A stretch of 64,000 nucleotides of DNA from Sphingomonas sp. PP-CE-3G-477 (lineage in GTDB: Bacteria > Pseudomonadota > Alphaproteobacteria > Sphingomonadales > Sphingomonadaceae), in NCBI RefSeq assembly GCF_003050745.1, contig NZ_QAOF01000010.1, positions 33,072 through 97,071 of the forward strand, in the 5' to 3' direction. The notes beneath the pieces are model-generated. The model searched no databases. It was given only the letters and a program-made list of their open reading frames with translations, and was not told where the DNA came from. Shown here in pieces: positions 34,125 to 43,875 of this stretch; the stretch's first letter is position 1, and each line of letters opens with the position of its first letter. Position numbers and translations under genes: made by a program.

Positions 34125-36713
34125 TCATCCTTCGAGACTCTTGGACGCCTGCTCGAACAGGTCCTTCGATAGCCCTGGCGTCCGCACGATCCGCTCCAGT
34201 TCCGCGCGCATCAGTTCCGCCCGCGCCGCATCGAACCGCCGCCACCGACCCAGCGGCGGAAGAAGCTTCGCCGCGGTCTGTGGGTTCAACCGGTCGAGTG
34301 CGATCAACTGGTCCGCGAGGAACCGGTATCCACTCCCATCGGCGTTATTGAACGCACGCTGGTTCGCGCCGAACGCGCCGATCAGCGATCGCGCGCGGTT
34401 GGGGTTGGTCAGCGTGAAGTCGGCATGCTCGGCCAGCCCCGCGACGATCGCGCCGGTATCGTCGCGCGACGACTGCGCCTGCGCCTGGAACCACTTGTCG
34501 AGCACCAGCGGGTTGTCGCAATATTGGCTGTAGAAGATGTCGAGCGCGGTGGTGCGAATATCCGACCCGCTGCTGACCAGCGTCGTCAGCGCGCCCATCC
34601 GGTCGGTCATGTTGTCCGCCGAATCGAATTGCGCGAAGGCGAGGTCCGCCGCATCCGCCGCGCCGCTTGCCGCGATATAGCCGAGTGCGACGGTTCGCAG
34701 GCGACGCAGGCCCTTGCCCTCCGGGGTATAGGCGTAGGACTCGCCCTCACCCCGCGCGTAGGCCTGGCGCCATTGCGCCTCCAGCCGTTTGCCGAGATCG
34801 CGGCGCAGTGCCTCGCGCGCACGGAAGATCGCGTCGGGATCGACGACGGCCATCTGGTCGCCGATGAAGCTTTCCGACGGCAGCAACACCCCCTCTGCGA
34901 CGAACGCCAGATCGAGCGCGGCGTCGGCGAGCGTGTTCGCGACCGCGGCGATCACGCCCTCGTGATCGGCATGACCGCCGGCCGAGGCGACCAGCGTATC
35001 GAGCATCAGCTGCTGCATCGCCTCGTAGCGCGCGAACGGATCGTCGTCGTGCGCGCTGAGGAAGACGAGGTCGGCGGCGGTGCGGTCGCTCTCGACCACC
35101 ACGGGGGCGGAGAAACCGCGGTTGATCGACAGCACCGGGCGTTCGGTGAGGCCTTCGAATTCGATCGTGTCGAGCGTATCGTCGAACAGGACGAGGCGCT
35201 CGTCGGTCAGCGCCGCACCCGATTCGGCACCGAACAGCTTCACCCGCAACGGCAGCACCATCGGCGACTTCACCGGCTGGCCGGGCGTCGCAGGCACCTG
35301 CTGCGCGAGCCGCAGCGTTGCGCGGTCGCCGTCGTGCGACAGGCTCGCTGAAACACGCGGCGTGCCCGCCTGCGAATACCAGAGGCGGAACTGGGTGAGG
35401 TCGACCTTGCCGCCCTCCTCCATCGAAGTAACGAAATCCTCGCAGGTCGCGGCGGTGCCGTCGTAGCGGTCGAAATACAGGTCGGTGCCGGCGCGGAAGC
35501 CGTTCGGGCCAAGGATCGCGGCCATCATGCGGATCAGCTCGGCGCCCTTGTTGTAGATCGTGGCGGTGTAGAAGTTGGAGATCTCCTGGTACGATTCGGG
35601 GCGCACAGGGTGTGCTAGCGGGCCGGAATCCTCGGGGAATTGCGAGGCACGCAGGCCACGGACATCTTCGATTCGCTTGACCGCGCGCGAACCTTGGTCG
35701 GCGGAGAAGCCTTGGTCGCGATAGACCGTAAAGCCTTCCTTCAACGACAGCTGGAACCAGTCGCGGCAGGTGATCCGGTTGCCCGACCAGTTGTGGAAAT
35801 ATTCGTGCGCGACGACCGCGGCGATCGCGTCATAGTCGTAATCGGTCGCGGTATCCGGGTCGGCGAGGATGTAGCGCGAGTTGAAGATGTTGAGGCCCTT
35901 GTTCTCCATCGCGCCGAAGTTGAAATCGTCGACTGCGACGATGTTGAACATTTCGAGATCATACTCGCGGCCATAGGTCGTCTCGTCCCACGCCATCGCG
36001 AGTTCGAGCGCCTTCAACGCGTGGTCGGTCTTGGGGAGGTCGGCCTCGCGCACCCAGATGCCGAGCGATACCTCGCGGCCCGACATGGTCGTGAAGCTGC
36101 TGCGGTTCACCGCGAGATCGCCGGCGACTAGTGCAAACAAATAGGACGGCTTGGGGAAGGGGTCGTGCCAGGTTGCCCAGTGGCGGCCATCGTCGAGATC
36201 GCCCCGCTCGACCGGATCGCCGTTCGCGAGCAGCACGGGGAAGTGCTTCCTGTCGGCGGTCATGCGGACCGAATAGACGCTGAGCACGTCGGGCCGGTCG
36301 GGGAAATAGGTGATGCGGCGGAAGCCCTCGGCCTCGCATTGCGTGCAGAGATTGCCGCCCGAGGCGTAGAGCCCCATCAACTGCGTGTTGCGATCGGGGG
36401 CGATCTCGACCTGAGTCTCGATGACATGCGCCGCGCCGGCGAGGGGAATGACGAGCTGTTCGCCGTCGATCCGCCAGTCGTTGATCGCGACGCCGTCGAC
36501 CGTGACCGACAGCGGCTTCTGGCCCGCGCCGTCGAGCCGCAGCGGTGCGGCGTGATCGCCGTTGCGCGTGACCGAGAGTGTTGCCGTTACGCGGGTGGTG
36601 GAGGGATCGAGGTCGAAATCCAGTTTCGTCTCGGGGACCAGCCACTCGGGCGGGGTATAGTCCTCGCGGCGAATGACGAGCGGGTGGGCGAGACTGTTCT
36701 GGATATCGAGCAT
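34125..36713 (-). CDS. pepN: Aminopeptidase N (M1 zinc metallopeptidase)
   Basis: 862 aa, matching the bacterial PepN length. The exopeptidase motif GAMEN is at residues 267-271. The zinc site HEYFHNW has His303, Glu304 and His307, and the third ligand Glu326 lies in LKEGFTVYRDQ. The C-terminal ~420 residues form the DUF3458-type helical arch (SFIGDQMAVVDPDAIFRAREALRRDL, NPNRARSLIGAFGANQRAFN). It removes N-terminal residues from peptides in the cytosol. Start ATG 36713 gives the usual MLDIQNS... N-terminus, and an upstream ATG would add 14 odd residues. It is divergent from the M28 peptidase gene with a ~106-bp gap. Confidence 0.95.
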   Translation of the reverse strand: MLDIQNSLAHPLVIRREDYTPPEWLVPETKLDFDLDPSTTRVTATLSVTRNGDHAAPLRLDGAGQKPLSVTVDGVAINDWRIDGEQLVIPLAGAAHVIETQVEIAPDRNTQLMGLYASGGNLCTQCEAEGFRRITYFPDRPDVLSVYSVRMTADRKHFPVLLANGDPVERGDLDDGRHWATWHDPFPKPSYLFALVAGDLAVNRSSFTTMSGREVSLGIWVREADLPKTDHALKALELAMAWDETTYGREYDLEMFNIVAVDDFNFGAMENKGLNIFNSRYILADPDTATDYDYDAIAAVVAHEYFHNWSGNRITCRDWFQLSLKEGFTVYRDQGFSADQGSRAVKRIEDVRGLRASQFPEDSGPLAHPVRPESYQEISNFYTATIYNKGAELIRMMAAILGPNGFRAGTDLYFDRYDGTAATCEDFVTSMEEGGKVDLTQFRLWYSQAGTPRVSASLSHDGDRATLRLAQQVPATPGQPVKSPMVLPLRVKLFGAESGAALTDERLVLFDDTLDTIEFEGLTERPVLSINRGFSAPVVVESDRTAADLVFLSAHDDDPFARYEAMQQLMLDTLVASAGGHADHEGVIAAVANTLADAALDLAFVAEGVLLPSESFIGDQMAVVDPDAIFRAREALRRDLGKRLEAQWRQAYARGEGESYAYTPEGKGLRRLRTVALGYIAASGAADAADLAFAQFDSADNMTDRMGALTTLVSSGSDIRTTALDIFYSQYCDNPLVLDKWFQAQAQSSRDDTGAIVAGLAEHADFTLTNPNRARSLIGAFGANQRAFNNADGSGYRFLADQLIALDRLNPQTAAKLLPPLGRWRRFDAARAELMRAELERIVRTPGLSKDLFEQASKSLEG

Positions 36714-36819
36714 ATGTTTGCGAATATAGGGCCGCGCCCGCCTATCACCAGCCAAAGCTTGCGCGGGTGACGGTGGATGCTACGCCGCTGCAACACGTTC
36801 CCTTTGCAAGGATTTCCGG

Positions 36820-38526
36820 ATGTATCGTCCTATCGGCGCGCTCGCGGTGCTCGCGCTTTCTACCTCCGCCCTTGCTCAGACTGCGCCCCAAGCTGCCCCC
36901 GCGCCGGCCCCGGTGACCGCGCCGAATACTGCCGAGTTGAACGCCAAGCTCGCTGCACCGCTGCCGGCGGACCAGGCGGCGATGAAGGCGCATGTGCTGT
37001 TTCTTGCGTCGGATGCGATGAAGGGACGCGAGGCTGGCAGCCCCGAGTTCGACATCGCCGCGCAATATGTCGCCGCGCAGTTTTATGCGGCAGGCCTTCG
37101 TCCCGGTGGCGATCAGGGCGGGTATCTCCAGACCGTGCCGCTCGTGTCGTACAAGGCGGCGAGCAAAGGCGATTTCGTCTGGACCGGTCGCGGGCCTGCG
37201 CATCCGCTCGTGTTCGGTGAGGATTACGTGCCCGCCGCTAACGGCGCGAAGGCGGAGACCAGCGTGTCGGCGCCCGTCGTGTTCGTCGGCTACGGCATCG
37301 ACGCGCCGCAATATGGCCAGGACGATTACAAGGGCGTCGATGTGCGCGGCAAGATCGTCGCGTATTTCGGCGGCTCGCCCGCGCGGTTCGGCGGCGAGGA
37401 GCGTGCGTTCTTCGGCTCGGGCGGGACCAAGGCGGCGATCGCGCAGGCCAAGGGCGCGGTCGGTGTGATCACGCTGGAGAGCCCGCGCTCGGCCAAGGTG
37501 CGGACCTTTGCCAAGCTGGCGGACTCCTATGCGACGCAGCGGATGACGTGGGCGAACCCCGACGGCACCGGCAAGGTCGATGCGCCCGGCGCGCCGTCGC
37601 TCGGCACGGTCAGCATGGCCGGCGCGGCCAAGCTGTTCGCCGGTGCGAAGACGTCGTGGAGCCGGATCGCCAAGCAGGCGGCAGGCGACAACGCGAAGTT
37701 CAAGGCGGTGCCGCTGGTCGGTACGCTGACCGTCGCGACCAAGACGAGCTTCGTGCCCGCCGCGAGCAGCAACGTCGTCGGCGTGATCCCGGGCAGCGAT
37801 CCGGTGGTCGGCAAGGAGGTCGTCGTGCTCTCCGCGCATCTCGATCACATCGGCATCACCAAGCCCGTGAAGGGCGACGCGCTCAACAACGGCGCGCTCG
37901 ACAATGCGATCGGCATCGCCAGCCTGATCGAGGAGGCCAAGCGCTTCACGGCCAGCGGGCAGGCGCCCAAGCGCACGATCATGTTCCTGGCCGTCACCGG
38001 CGAGGAGAAGGGGCTGGTCGGCAGCGATTACTTCACTAACCACCCGACCGTGCCGCTGACCTCGATCGTCGCGGACGTGAACCTCGACATGCCGATCCTG
38101 ACCTACAAGTTCGAGGACATGGTGGTGTTCGGCGCCGAGCGCTCGACGATCGGCCCGATCGTGCAGAAGGCGGTCGCGGCGATCGGCGTCGGCCTGTCGC
38201 CCGATCCGATGCCGGAGGAGGGCATCTTCGTCCGCTCGGATCACTTCCGCTTCGTCCAGAAGGGCATTCCGTCGGTGTTCCTGTGGCCGGGTCAGAAGGG
38301 GCCGGGCAAGGCGGCGGTCGCGTATTTCATGGCGAACAATTACCACAAGCCGTCGGACGATCTGACTCAGCCGATCCTGTGGGATCAGGGCGTGCGGTTC
38401 GTCGATGCGAACTACCGGATCGCGCGCGAGATCGCGGATGGCGCGCAGCGGCCGGTGTGGAATGCGGGCGATTATTTCGGGACTTTGTACAAGGGGCCGA
38501 TGGCTGGCGCGGCGGTGGCACCATGA
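36820..38526 (+). CDS. Secreted M28 family zinc aminopeptidase
   Basis: 568 aa. A signal peptide (MYRPIGALAVLALSTSALAQ) and a Pro/Ala linker come first, then an N-terminal lobe, a PA-like inserted domain (~residues 130-300) and the M28 catalytic domain. The dinuclear zinc ligands can be followed: SAHLDHIG (His), NNGALDNAIG (bridging Asp), VTGEEKG (Glu-Glu), VNLDMP (Asp) and SDHFRF (His). The usual NGADDNASG is changed to NNGALDNAIG, but the metal-binding Asp is kept. It should release N-terminal amino acids from peptides in the periplasm. The following SDR gene starts within its stop (ATGA). Confidence 0.9.
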   Translation: MYRPIGALAVLALSTSALAQTAPQAAPAPAPVTAPNTAELNAKLAAPLPADQAAMKAHVLFLASDAMKGREAGSPEFDIAAQYVAAQFYAAGLRPGGDQGGYLQTVPLVSYKAASKGDFVWTGRGPAHPLVFGEDYVPAANGAKAETSVSAPVVFVGYGIDAPQYGQDDYKGVDVRGKIVAYFGGSPARFGGEERAFFGSGGTKAAIAQAKGAVGVITLESPRSAKVRTFAKLADSYATQRMTWANPDGTGKVDAPGAPSLGTVSMAGAAKLFAGAKTSWSRIAKQAAGDNAKFKAVPLVGTLTVATKTSFVPAASSNVVGVIPGSDPVVGKEVVVLSAHLDHIGITKPVKGDALNNGALDNAIGIASLIEEAKRFTASGQAPKRTIMFLAVTGEEKGLVGSDYFTNHPTVPLTSIVADVNLDMPILTYKFEDMVVFGAERSTIGPIVQKAVAAIGVGLSPDPMPEEGIFVRSDHFRFVQKGIPSVFLWPGQKGPGKAAVAYFMANNYHKPSDDLTQPILWDQGVRFVDANYRIAREIADGAQRPVWNAGDYFGTLYKGPMAGAAVAP

Positions 38527-39359
38527 GCCGGTTGCTGGTCTTCGGTCTCGGCTACACCGCGTCGCGGCTGGCTGATCGGCTCGCGGCGGATGGCTGGCAT
38601 GTCGTCGGTACGACGCGGGATGGACGCAATGGTACGCTCCGGTTCGACGATGTGGACGCGGTGACGGCGGAGATCGCGGCGGCTACGCACATCCTGTCGT
38701 CGGTGCCGCCCGAGCATGAGGCGGACCCCGTGCTCGGGCGCTACGGTTCGCTGTTGCTGCGGACGCGCACGTGGATCGGGTATCTGTCGTCGACGGGGGT
38801 GTACGGCGATGCGCAGGGTGCGTGGGTCGACGAGACGGCGCCGATCGGTGGCGGTCGTCGGAGCGCGCGGGCGGCGGCGGATGCGGACTGGCTGGCCATT
38901 GGCGCGCGGACGTTCCGGTTGCCGGGAATCTATGGTCCGGGCCGCTCGCCGCTCGACCGGGTGCGGCAGGGCAAGGCGCACCGGATCGAGCAACCCGGCC
39001 AGGTGTTCAGCCGCGCGCATGTCGACGACATCGTCTCGGGCGTGATCGCCGGGTTCGATGCGCCGGCGGGGGCGTATAATCTCGCGGACGACGTGCCTGC
39101 GTCGCAGAACGACGTCGTGGCGTTCGCGGCGATGTTGCTCGGGATGCCCGCGCCGCCGTTCGTGACGCTCGAGGAGCTGACCGCGATGGGGCGCGGCTTC
39201 TATGCGGAGAACCGGCGGGTGGCGAACGGTAAGGCCAAGCGCGTGCTCGGCTGGACGCCCGCCTGGCCCGACTACCGTGCCGGTCTGCGTGCGCTGAGCG
39301 CGATGACCAAGCCGATGCCGGACAGCACCGCGCCGGCGACCGCCAGGGTCGACCAGTGA
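38523..39359 (+). CDS. Atypical SDR family NAD(P)-binding protein
   Basis: 278 aa. The Rossmann motif is LLVFGLGYTASRLADRLAADGW (GxGxxA form). STGVYGD, the FRLPGIYGPGRSPLDRVR block and the FSRAHVDDIV segment are typical of epimerase-like proteins of the YeeZ/YfcH kind. The usual YxxxK is not evident: the position after STGVYG contains no Tyr-x3-Lys, so catalysis is doubtful and a regulatory or NAD(P)-sensing role is possible. The 4-bp overlap with the peptidase implies coupling. The last ~28 codons overlap antisense the end of the EamA gene. Confidence 0.8.
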   Translation: MSRLLVFGLGYTASRLADRLAADGWHVVGTTRDGRNGTLRFDDVDAVTAEIAAATHILSSVPPEHEADPVLGRYGSLLLRTRTWIGYLSSTGVYGDAQGAWVDETAPIGGGRRSARAAADADWLAIGARTFRLPGIYGPGRSPLDRVRQGKAHRIEQPGQVFSRAHVDDIVSGVIAGFDAPAGAYNLADDVPASQNDVVAFAAMLLGMPAPPFVTLEELTAMGRGFYAENRRVANGKAKRVLGWTPAWPDYRAGLRALSAMTKPMPDSTAPATARVDQ

Positions 39360-40192
39360 TAGCGCTCGAAGATCGTCGATAGCAGCATCGCGATGACCGG
39401 CACGATGACGCCCGAATAGGCCGCCTTGGCCGGGCCGATCGCGCGGATGACGTTGAAATAGAGCGGGAAAGCGAGCGCCGACGCGAACACGCCGAGATAG
39501 AGGATGCCTGCGACATAGCCGAAGCGCGGCTCGAACACCGGTGGCCCGGTGGTGATCCAGGCGAACGCGGCATCGAGGCATGCGCCGATCAGCATCGCCA
39601 TCGCCAGCGTCGGCGCCATCGGATAGCGCTTGGCGAACGCGCTGCCCTGGACGACGTTGGCGACCGAGGCGGCCATCACGCCGCACAGCGTCAGGACGAT
39701 GCCGATCGTCGCCGAGCGCGGCCCGTGCGGATCGACCCGCGCCTCGTTGACGAAAAGCAACGCGACCCCCGCCATCGCGACTGCACAGCCGACCATGAGC
39801 TGCCGTCCGAGGCGCTGCTTGAGGAAGATGCGGCCGAAGATCGCGTTGGGGACGAGCAGGAGCGCGAACACCACCGCGACGAGCCCGGAGGTGACGTAAT
39901 GCTCTGCACGATAGACGAAGTTGAAGTTGAACGTGAACAGCGCGATGCCAATCACCGCCGCGAACGCGTAGCCGCGCGCGTCGAATTTGAAGCTTTCGCG
40001 CTTGATGCTGGCGTAGATCGCCATCGCGATTCCGGCGACGAGGAAGCGGTAGCTGATCGACCAGCTCGGCGGCACAACCGATATCTGGTCGCGGATGACG
40101 AGCCAGGTCGAGCCCCAGATCAGCGTGACGATGCCGAACGGGATCAGTACCGCGGCGCGGGTCGACTCTGGTGGGTCGGTGGGGCCGGTCAC
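39272..40192 (-). CDS. EamA/DMT family transporter
   Basis: 306 aa with ten membrane helices in two EamA repeats. Repeat 1 starts LIPFGIVTLIWGSTWLVIRDQ and repeat 2 starts TIGIVLTLCGVMAASVANVVQG, the second ending GAVLSGIGLVIAL. These drug/metabolite exporters move amino acids, nucleotides or toxic compounds across the inner membrane. GTG start at 40192 overlaps the threonine aldolase stop by 4 bp, so both are in one operon and an amino-acid-related substrate is a reasonable guess. Its 3' end overlaps the convergent SDR gene by 88 bp. Confidence 0.9.
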   Translation of the reverse strand: MTGPTDPPESTRAAVLIPFGIVTLIWGSTWLVIRDQISVVPPSWSISYRFLVAGIAMAIYASIKRESFKFDARGYAFAAVIGIALFTFNFNFVYRAEHYVTSGLVAVVFALLLVPNAIFGRIFLKQRLGRQLMVGCAVAMAGVALLFVNEARVDPHGPRSATIGIVLTLCGVMAASVANVVQGSAFAKRYPMAPTLAMAMLIGACLDAAFAWITTGPPVFEPRFGYVAGILYLGVFASALAFPLYFNVIRAIGPAKAAYSGVIVPVIAMLLSTIFERYHWSTLAVAGAVLSGIGLVIALSARRPAR

Positions 40193-41190
40193 AGCTCGCG
40201 GAGGGCGTCGGCGAGGAGGCCGACTGCGTCCGCGGGGCTGTCCCATGCGGTGACGAGGCGGATCTCGCCCGCGGCCCAGTCGTAGAAGTCGAAGCCTTTT
40301 GCTCTGAGGGCTGCGGCTTCTTCGGGGGTGGCGCGGAGGAAGACTTCGTTCGCTTCGACCGGGTGAACCAAGCGGTTGCCGGCCGCCGCGGCAAGCTTGG
40401 CGGCTGCGTCGTTGGCGGCCTTGGCGTTGGCGAGCCAGAGGTCGTCGTCGAGCATGGCGAGGATCTGCGCGGCGAGGTAGCGCCCCTTCGACAGAAGCAG
40501 ACCGGCGCGTTTGCGGCGGTATTGCGTGACGGCGGCGAGGTCGGGCTTGAAGAAGACCAGCGCCTCCGCGCTCATTGCGCCGTTCTTGACGAAGCCGAAG
40601 CTCAGCGCGTCGACGCCGGCGCGCCACGTCATCTCGGCGGGCGAGCAGCCGACGCGCGCCATCGCGTTGGCGAAGCGTGCGCCGTCCATGTGGAAGCCTA
40701 GCCCGCGTTCCTTTGCGAGCGCGCCGATTTCCGCCACTTCATGCGGCTGGTAGACGCGGCCATATTCGGTGGCGTTGGTGATCGAGATCGCGTGCGGCTG
40801 GACGCGGTGGACGTCGTCGGGGATCGCATCGATGACTGTGCGGATCGTGGCGGGGGTGAGCTTTGCGCCCGAGCCGTCGGCGAGGAAGAGCTTGGCACCG
40901 TGGGTGTAGAATTCGGGGGCGCCGCCTTCGTCGTTCTGGATGTGCGCGTCGCGGTGGCAGACGATGCCGCCGTGCGGCGGGCAGAGTGCGGCGAGCGCGA
41001 GGCAGTTGGCGGCGGTGCCGGTGGGGACCCAGAGCACTGCGACGTCGGTTTCGAACAGCGCGGAGAGGCGGCCGTCGAGCTGCTGGCTCCACGCGTCGCC
41101 GGCATAGGCGGTGTCGAGCGTGTCGGCGGCGGCGATCGCGGCCATGACCTGCGGGTGGATCCTAGCGGCGTTGTCGGAGAAGAAGCGCAT
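40189..41190 (-). CDS. ltaE: Low-specificity threonine aldolase family protein
   Basis: 333 aa fold-type I PLP enzyme. Family blocks are MRFFSDNAARIHPQVMAAI, the substrate-binding WVPTGTAANCLAL, HRDAHIQNDEGGAPEF, HMDGARFANAMARV (cofactor Asp) and the Schiff-base lysine in LSFGFVKNGAM. The enzyme would cleave L-threonine or L-allo-threonine to glycine and acetaldehyde. It belongs to the subgroup with a 'KNGAM' rather than 'SKGLGAPVGS' active-site loop, so other beta-hydroxy amino acids are also possible. It is translationally coupled to the downstream EamA exporter. Confidence 0.87.
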   Translation of the reverse strand: MRFFSDNAARIHPQVMAAIAAADTLDTAYAGDAWSQQLDGRLSALFETDVAVLWVPTGTAANCLALAALCPPHGGIVCHRDAHIQNDEGGAPEFYTHGAKLFLADGSGAKLTPATIRTVIDAIPDDVHRVQPHAISITNATEYGRVYQPHEVAEIGALAKERGLGFHMDGARFANAMARVGCSPAEMTWRAGVDALSFGFVKNGAMSAEALVFFKPDLAAVTQYRRKRAGLLLSKGRYLAAQILAMLDDDLWLANAKAANDAAAKLAAAAGNRLVHPVEANEVFLRATPEEAAALRAKGFDFYDWAAGEIRLVTAWDSPADAVGLLADALREL

Positions 41191-41393
41191 GGGCGAGACA
41201 TGCTGCGATGCGGTGGTGGCGTCAACGGGGCGTCGACAGGTTCGCGCTCTACTTCTTCATCCTGGGCTCGACTCAGGACGCAGAGCCACGAGACGTGTCA
41301 TTCGTGGCTCTGGGTCCTGACTTTTGTCAGGATGACGGAGGGGGTGAGGTTACTGCCTCTCGTCAGGCCAAGCGCCTACTCCTCCACCCCGGC
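41191..41393. repeat. Long hairpin in the gap upstream of threonine aldolase
   Basis: TCAGGACGCAGAGCCACGA (41273-41291) pairs with TCGTGGCTCTGGGTCCTGA (41302-41320) with one mismatch around a 10-base loop. Outside it, CATCCTGGGCTCGA and TGTCAGGATGACGG add weaker pairing, like the palindrome near 3.0 kb. No gene is seen here. It lies between the 3' end of PBP1A and the start of the aldolase, both on the minus strand, so it probably ends transcription from upstream or downstream genes. Confidence 0.6.
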
Positions 41394-41487
41394 GAAGGCC
41401 GGGGCCCAATTGGGGGCGGGAGGTAACGAAAGACGGCGCGTCGTTACTGCAACCTTTCCAATTGGGCCCCGGCCTCCGCCGGGGTGG
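41394..41487. repeat. Family A inverted-repeat element, copy 5
   Basis: CCACCCCGGCGAAGGCCGGG ... CCGGCCTCCGCCGGGGTGG, with CCCAATTGG inner ends and the spacer motif GCGTCGTTACTGCAACC. It is 33 bp from the PBP1A stop codon. Confidence 0.85.
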
Positions 41488-41519
41488 TGCTGAGTGGACG
41501 GATGGTGCCGATCGGGGTG

Positions 41520-43673
41520 CTATTGCCCCTCGTCAGGCCCTTGTTCTTCCTCCGGCGGCCGACGATCGTCGCGGGGGGGCGGGCCTTCCTGGCGGTCGCG
41601 GCGGGAGGGGCCGACGGAGATGGTGCCGTCCTCGCCCATCTTCAGGTTGAAGCCCATTCCTTCGATCTCCCCGCCCAACGGCAGAATGGAATTCTCCTGG
41701 TCTTCCGCCGGCAGTGCGTCAGGATCGACTTCCTCCACCGCCGGAGCCGGTGCAGCGATCGGGGCGATGCCCAGCGCGCTCTGCATGAAGTCGCGCCAGA
41801 TCCGTGCGGGGATGCCGCCGCCCGACAGGCCGGGGTTGGACGAATTGTCGTCGTTGCCGACCCACACGCCGACGACCAGATCGCGCGCGAAGCCGACGAA
41901 CAGCGCGTCCTTGTTGTCCGAGGTCGTGCCGGTCTTGCCGAACGCGTCGACCGTCAGGTTCGCACCGCGCCCGGTGCCGGTGCGGATCGAGGCCGCCAGC
42001 AGGTCGAGCATTTCGTCGTGGATCTTGCTCGGCATCTCGGTCGCGCCGCCGGTCAGCGACTGATACCAGCCCTTCTCGCGGACGTCGGCAAGGCCGCGCG
42101 GCTGGACCGGATATTGCTCGCGCGCGATCGCGGCATAGGCAGCGGTCAGTTCGAGCAGCGACACGGTCGACGTGCCGAGGCCGATCGTCGCCTCGCTGGG
42201 GATCGGCGTGGAAATGCCTAGGTCACGCGCGGCCTTGATCACCGCCTTCACGCCGACCTGTTGCGTCAGCCGTGCCGCGGCGACGTTGGACGAGCGCGCG
42301 AATGCCTGGCGGAGCGTGATCGTGCCCTGATAGCGGCCGTCGCTGTTCTTCGGGGTCCAGTCGCCGATCGTCACCGGGCGGTCCTCGATCGTCGAATCGG
42401 GGGTGAGGCCCTGGCGCATCGCGGCGAGGTAGACGAACAGCTTGAAGGTCGAGCCGGGCTGGCGGCGGGCCTGCGTCGCGCGGTTGAACGGGCTTTTCGC
42501 GTAGTTCTTGCCGCCGATCATCGCGACGACGCGGCCATCGGGGCGCATCGCTACCAGCGCGACCTGTGCCTGACGCAATCCTGCGCGCGCGACAGTGCGC
42601 TCCGCCGCGCGTTGTAACCGCGGATCGAGCGTGGTCTGGACGGTCGCCTCGGTCTTGATCTCGCCGGCTTGGTCGCGCGCTTCGGGGAGGATCCAGTCGG
42701 CGAAATAGGTGCCGTTGGGGAGCTGCGACGGGCGGCTGCCGAGCACACGCTGTGGCTGGACCGCCTCGCCTTCCGCCTTGGTGAGGAAGCCCGCGTCGAC
42801 CATCGCGCCGACCACGACGGCCTCCCGCTTGCGCGCGCCTTCGAGGTTCGACGTGGGGGCGAGGCGGGACGGGGCCTTGACCAAGCCGGCCAGCATTGCC
42901 GCCTGGCCTACGTTGAGCTTGTCGGGGGTGCGGCCGAAATAATGCTTGGCGGCCGCGCTGATCCCGTAGGTGTTGTCGCCGAAATAGACGTTCGAGAGAT
43001 AGCGCGAGAGGATCTCGTTCTTCGACAGCCATGCCTCGAGCCAGAAGGCGATCATCGCCTCGCGGATTTTCCGCGTCGCGGTGCGGTCCGAATCGAGGAA
43101 GGCGTTCTTCGCGAGCTGTTGCGTGATCGTCGAGCCGCCCTGGCGGACGCCACCCGAGCCCATGTTCGCCCATGCCGCACGCGCGATGCCGCGCGGGTCG
43201 ACGCCCCAGTGCGAATAGAAGCGCCGGTCCTCGATCGCGAGGAACGCCTGCGTGACGTGCGGCGGGAGCTTCGAGGCATCGACCGACTTGCCGATGATCG
43301 CGCCGCGTCGTGCGATCGGCGTGCCGTCGTCCGCGGTCAGCGTGATCGAGGGCGGCGTCGGCGGCTGCAGCGATTTCGACAGCGGCGCGGTGATCGCCAG
43401 CCAGATGATCGCGATCACCAGCAGAACGATGCCGATCCCCGCTCCGCGCAGGATCCAGCGACCGATCGGACGCTTGCGTCGTGGCGCGCTGGGAGTGGCG
43501 TAGGCTGGGCCGAAGTCGCGATCGTACGGGGCCGGATCTTCGCCGTCCCGCTCGGCCTCGTATTTCTGGCGGAGGCGTTCGCGCTCGGTGATCAGCCGCT
43601 CGCGCTCATAGGCGTAGGGCTCGCGGTCGCCGCTGGAGCCGGAACGGTTGGTGTCGAAGGGATCGGGGCGCAT
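41520..43673 (-). CDS. Class A penicillin-binding protein (PBP1A-type transglycosylase/transpeptidase)
   Basis: 717 aa. A charged cytoplasmic N-tail is followed by one membrane anchor (GIGIVLLVIAIIWLAI). Next comes a GT51 glycosyltransferase domain with the catalytic Glu in AFLAIEDRRFYSHWGVD, GGSTITQQLAKN and KIREAMIAFWLEAWLSKNEIL. The transpeptidase domain has SxxK in QPGSTFKLF, SSN in FARSSNVAA, and KTGTT. The acidic Pro-rich C-tail (~60 residues) is low complexity. It polymerises and crosslinks peptidoglycan in the periplasm. ATG 43673 was preferred to the TTG at 43697 because GGAACGA precedes it. It is divergent from the FMN reductase gene. Confidence 0.92.
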   Translation of the reverse strand: MRPDPFDTNRSGSSGDREPYAYERERLITERERLRQKYEAERDGEDPAPYDRDFGPAYATPSAPRRKRPIGRWILRGAGIGIVLLVIAIIWLAITAPLSKSLQPPTPPSITLTADDGTPIARRGAIIGKSVDASKLPPHVTQAFLAIEDRRFYSHWGVDPRGIARAAWANMGSGGVRQGGSTITQQLAKNAFLDSDRTATRKIREAMIAFWLEAWLSKNEILSRYLSNVYFGDNTYGISAAAKHYFGRTPDKLNVGQAAMLAGLVKAPSRLAPTSNLEGARKREAVVVGAMVDAGFLTKAEGEAVQPQRVLGSRPSQLPNGTYFADWILPEARDQAGEIKTEATVQTTLDPRLQRAAERTVARAGLRQAQVALVAMRPDGRVVAMIGGKNYAKSPFNRATQARRQPGSTFKLFVYLAAMRQGLTPDSTIEDRPVTIGDWTPKNSDGRYQGTITLRQAFARSSNVAAARLTQQVGVKAVIKAARDLGISTPIPSEATIGLGTSTVSLLELTAAYAAIAREQYPVQPRGLADVREKGWYQSLTGGATEMPSKIHDEMLDLLAASIRTGTGRGANLTVDAFGKTGTTSDNKDALFVGFARDLVVGVWVGNDDNSSNPGLSGGGIPARIWRDFMQSALGIAPIAAPAPAVEEVDPDALPAEDQENSILPLGGEIEGMGFNLKMGEDGTISVGPSRRDRQEGPPPRDDRRPPEEEQGPDEGQ

Positions 43674-43875
43674 CGGTCGTTCCAGCGGGTCGGCCAAGCG
43701 GCGGACTTCAGGTGTATTATCGTTCTATGACAGCTCGGGCAAGTCTGTGCTTACGCCGTCCGTTCCTGCGCATGCTTAACGTGTACAGGGGCTTAGCGAC
43801 AGCGGCACGACGTCTGTGTGACGCGAACCGACCGAAGCTGTTGTCATCGCGCGACGAAACGGGAAAGAGCATCGC

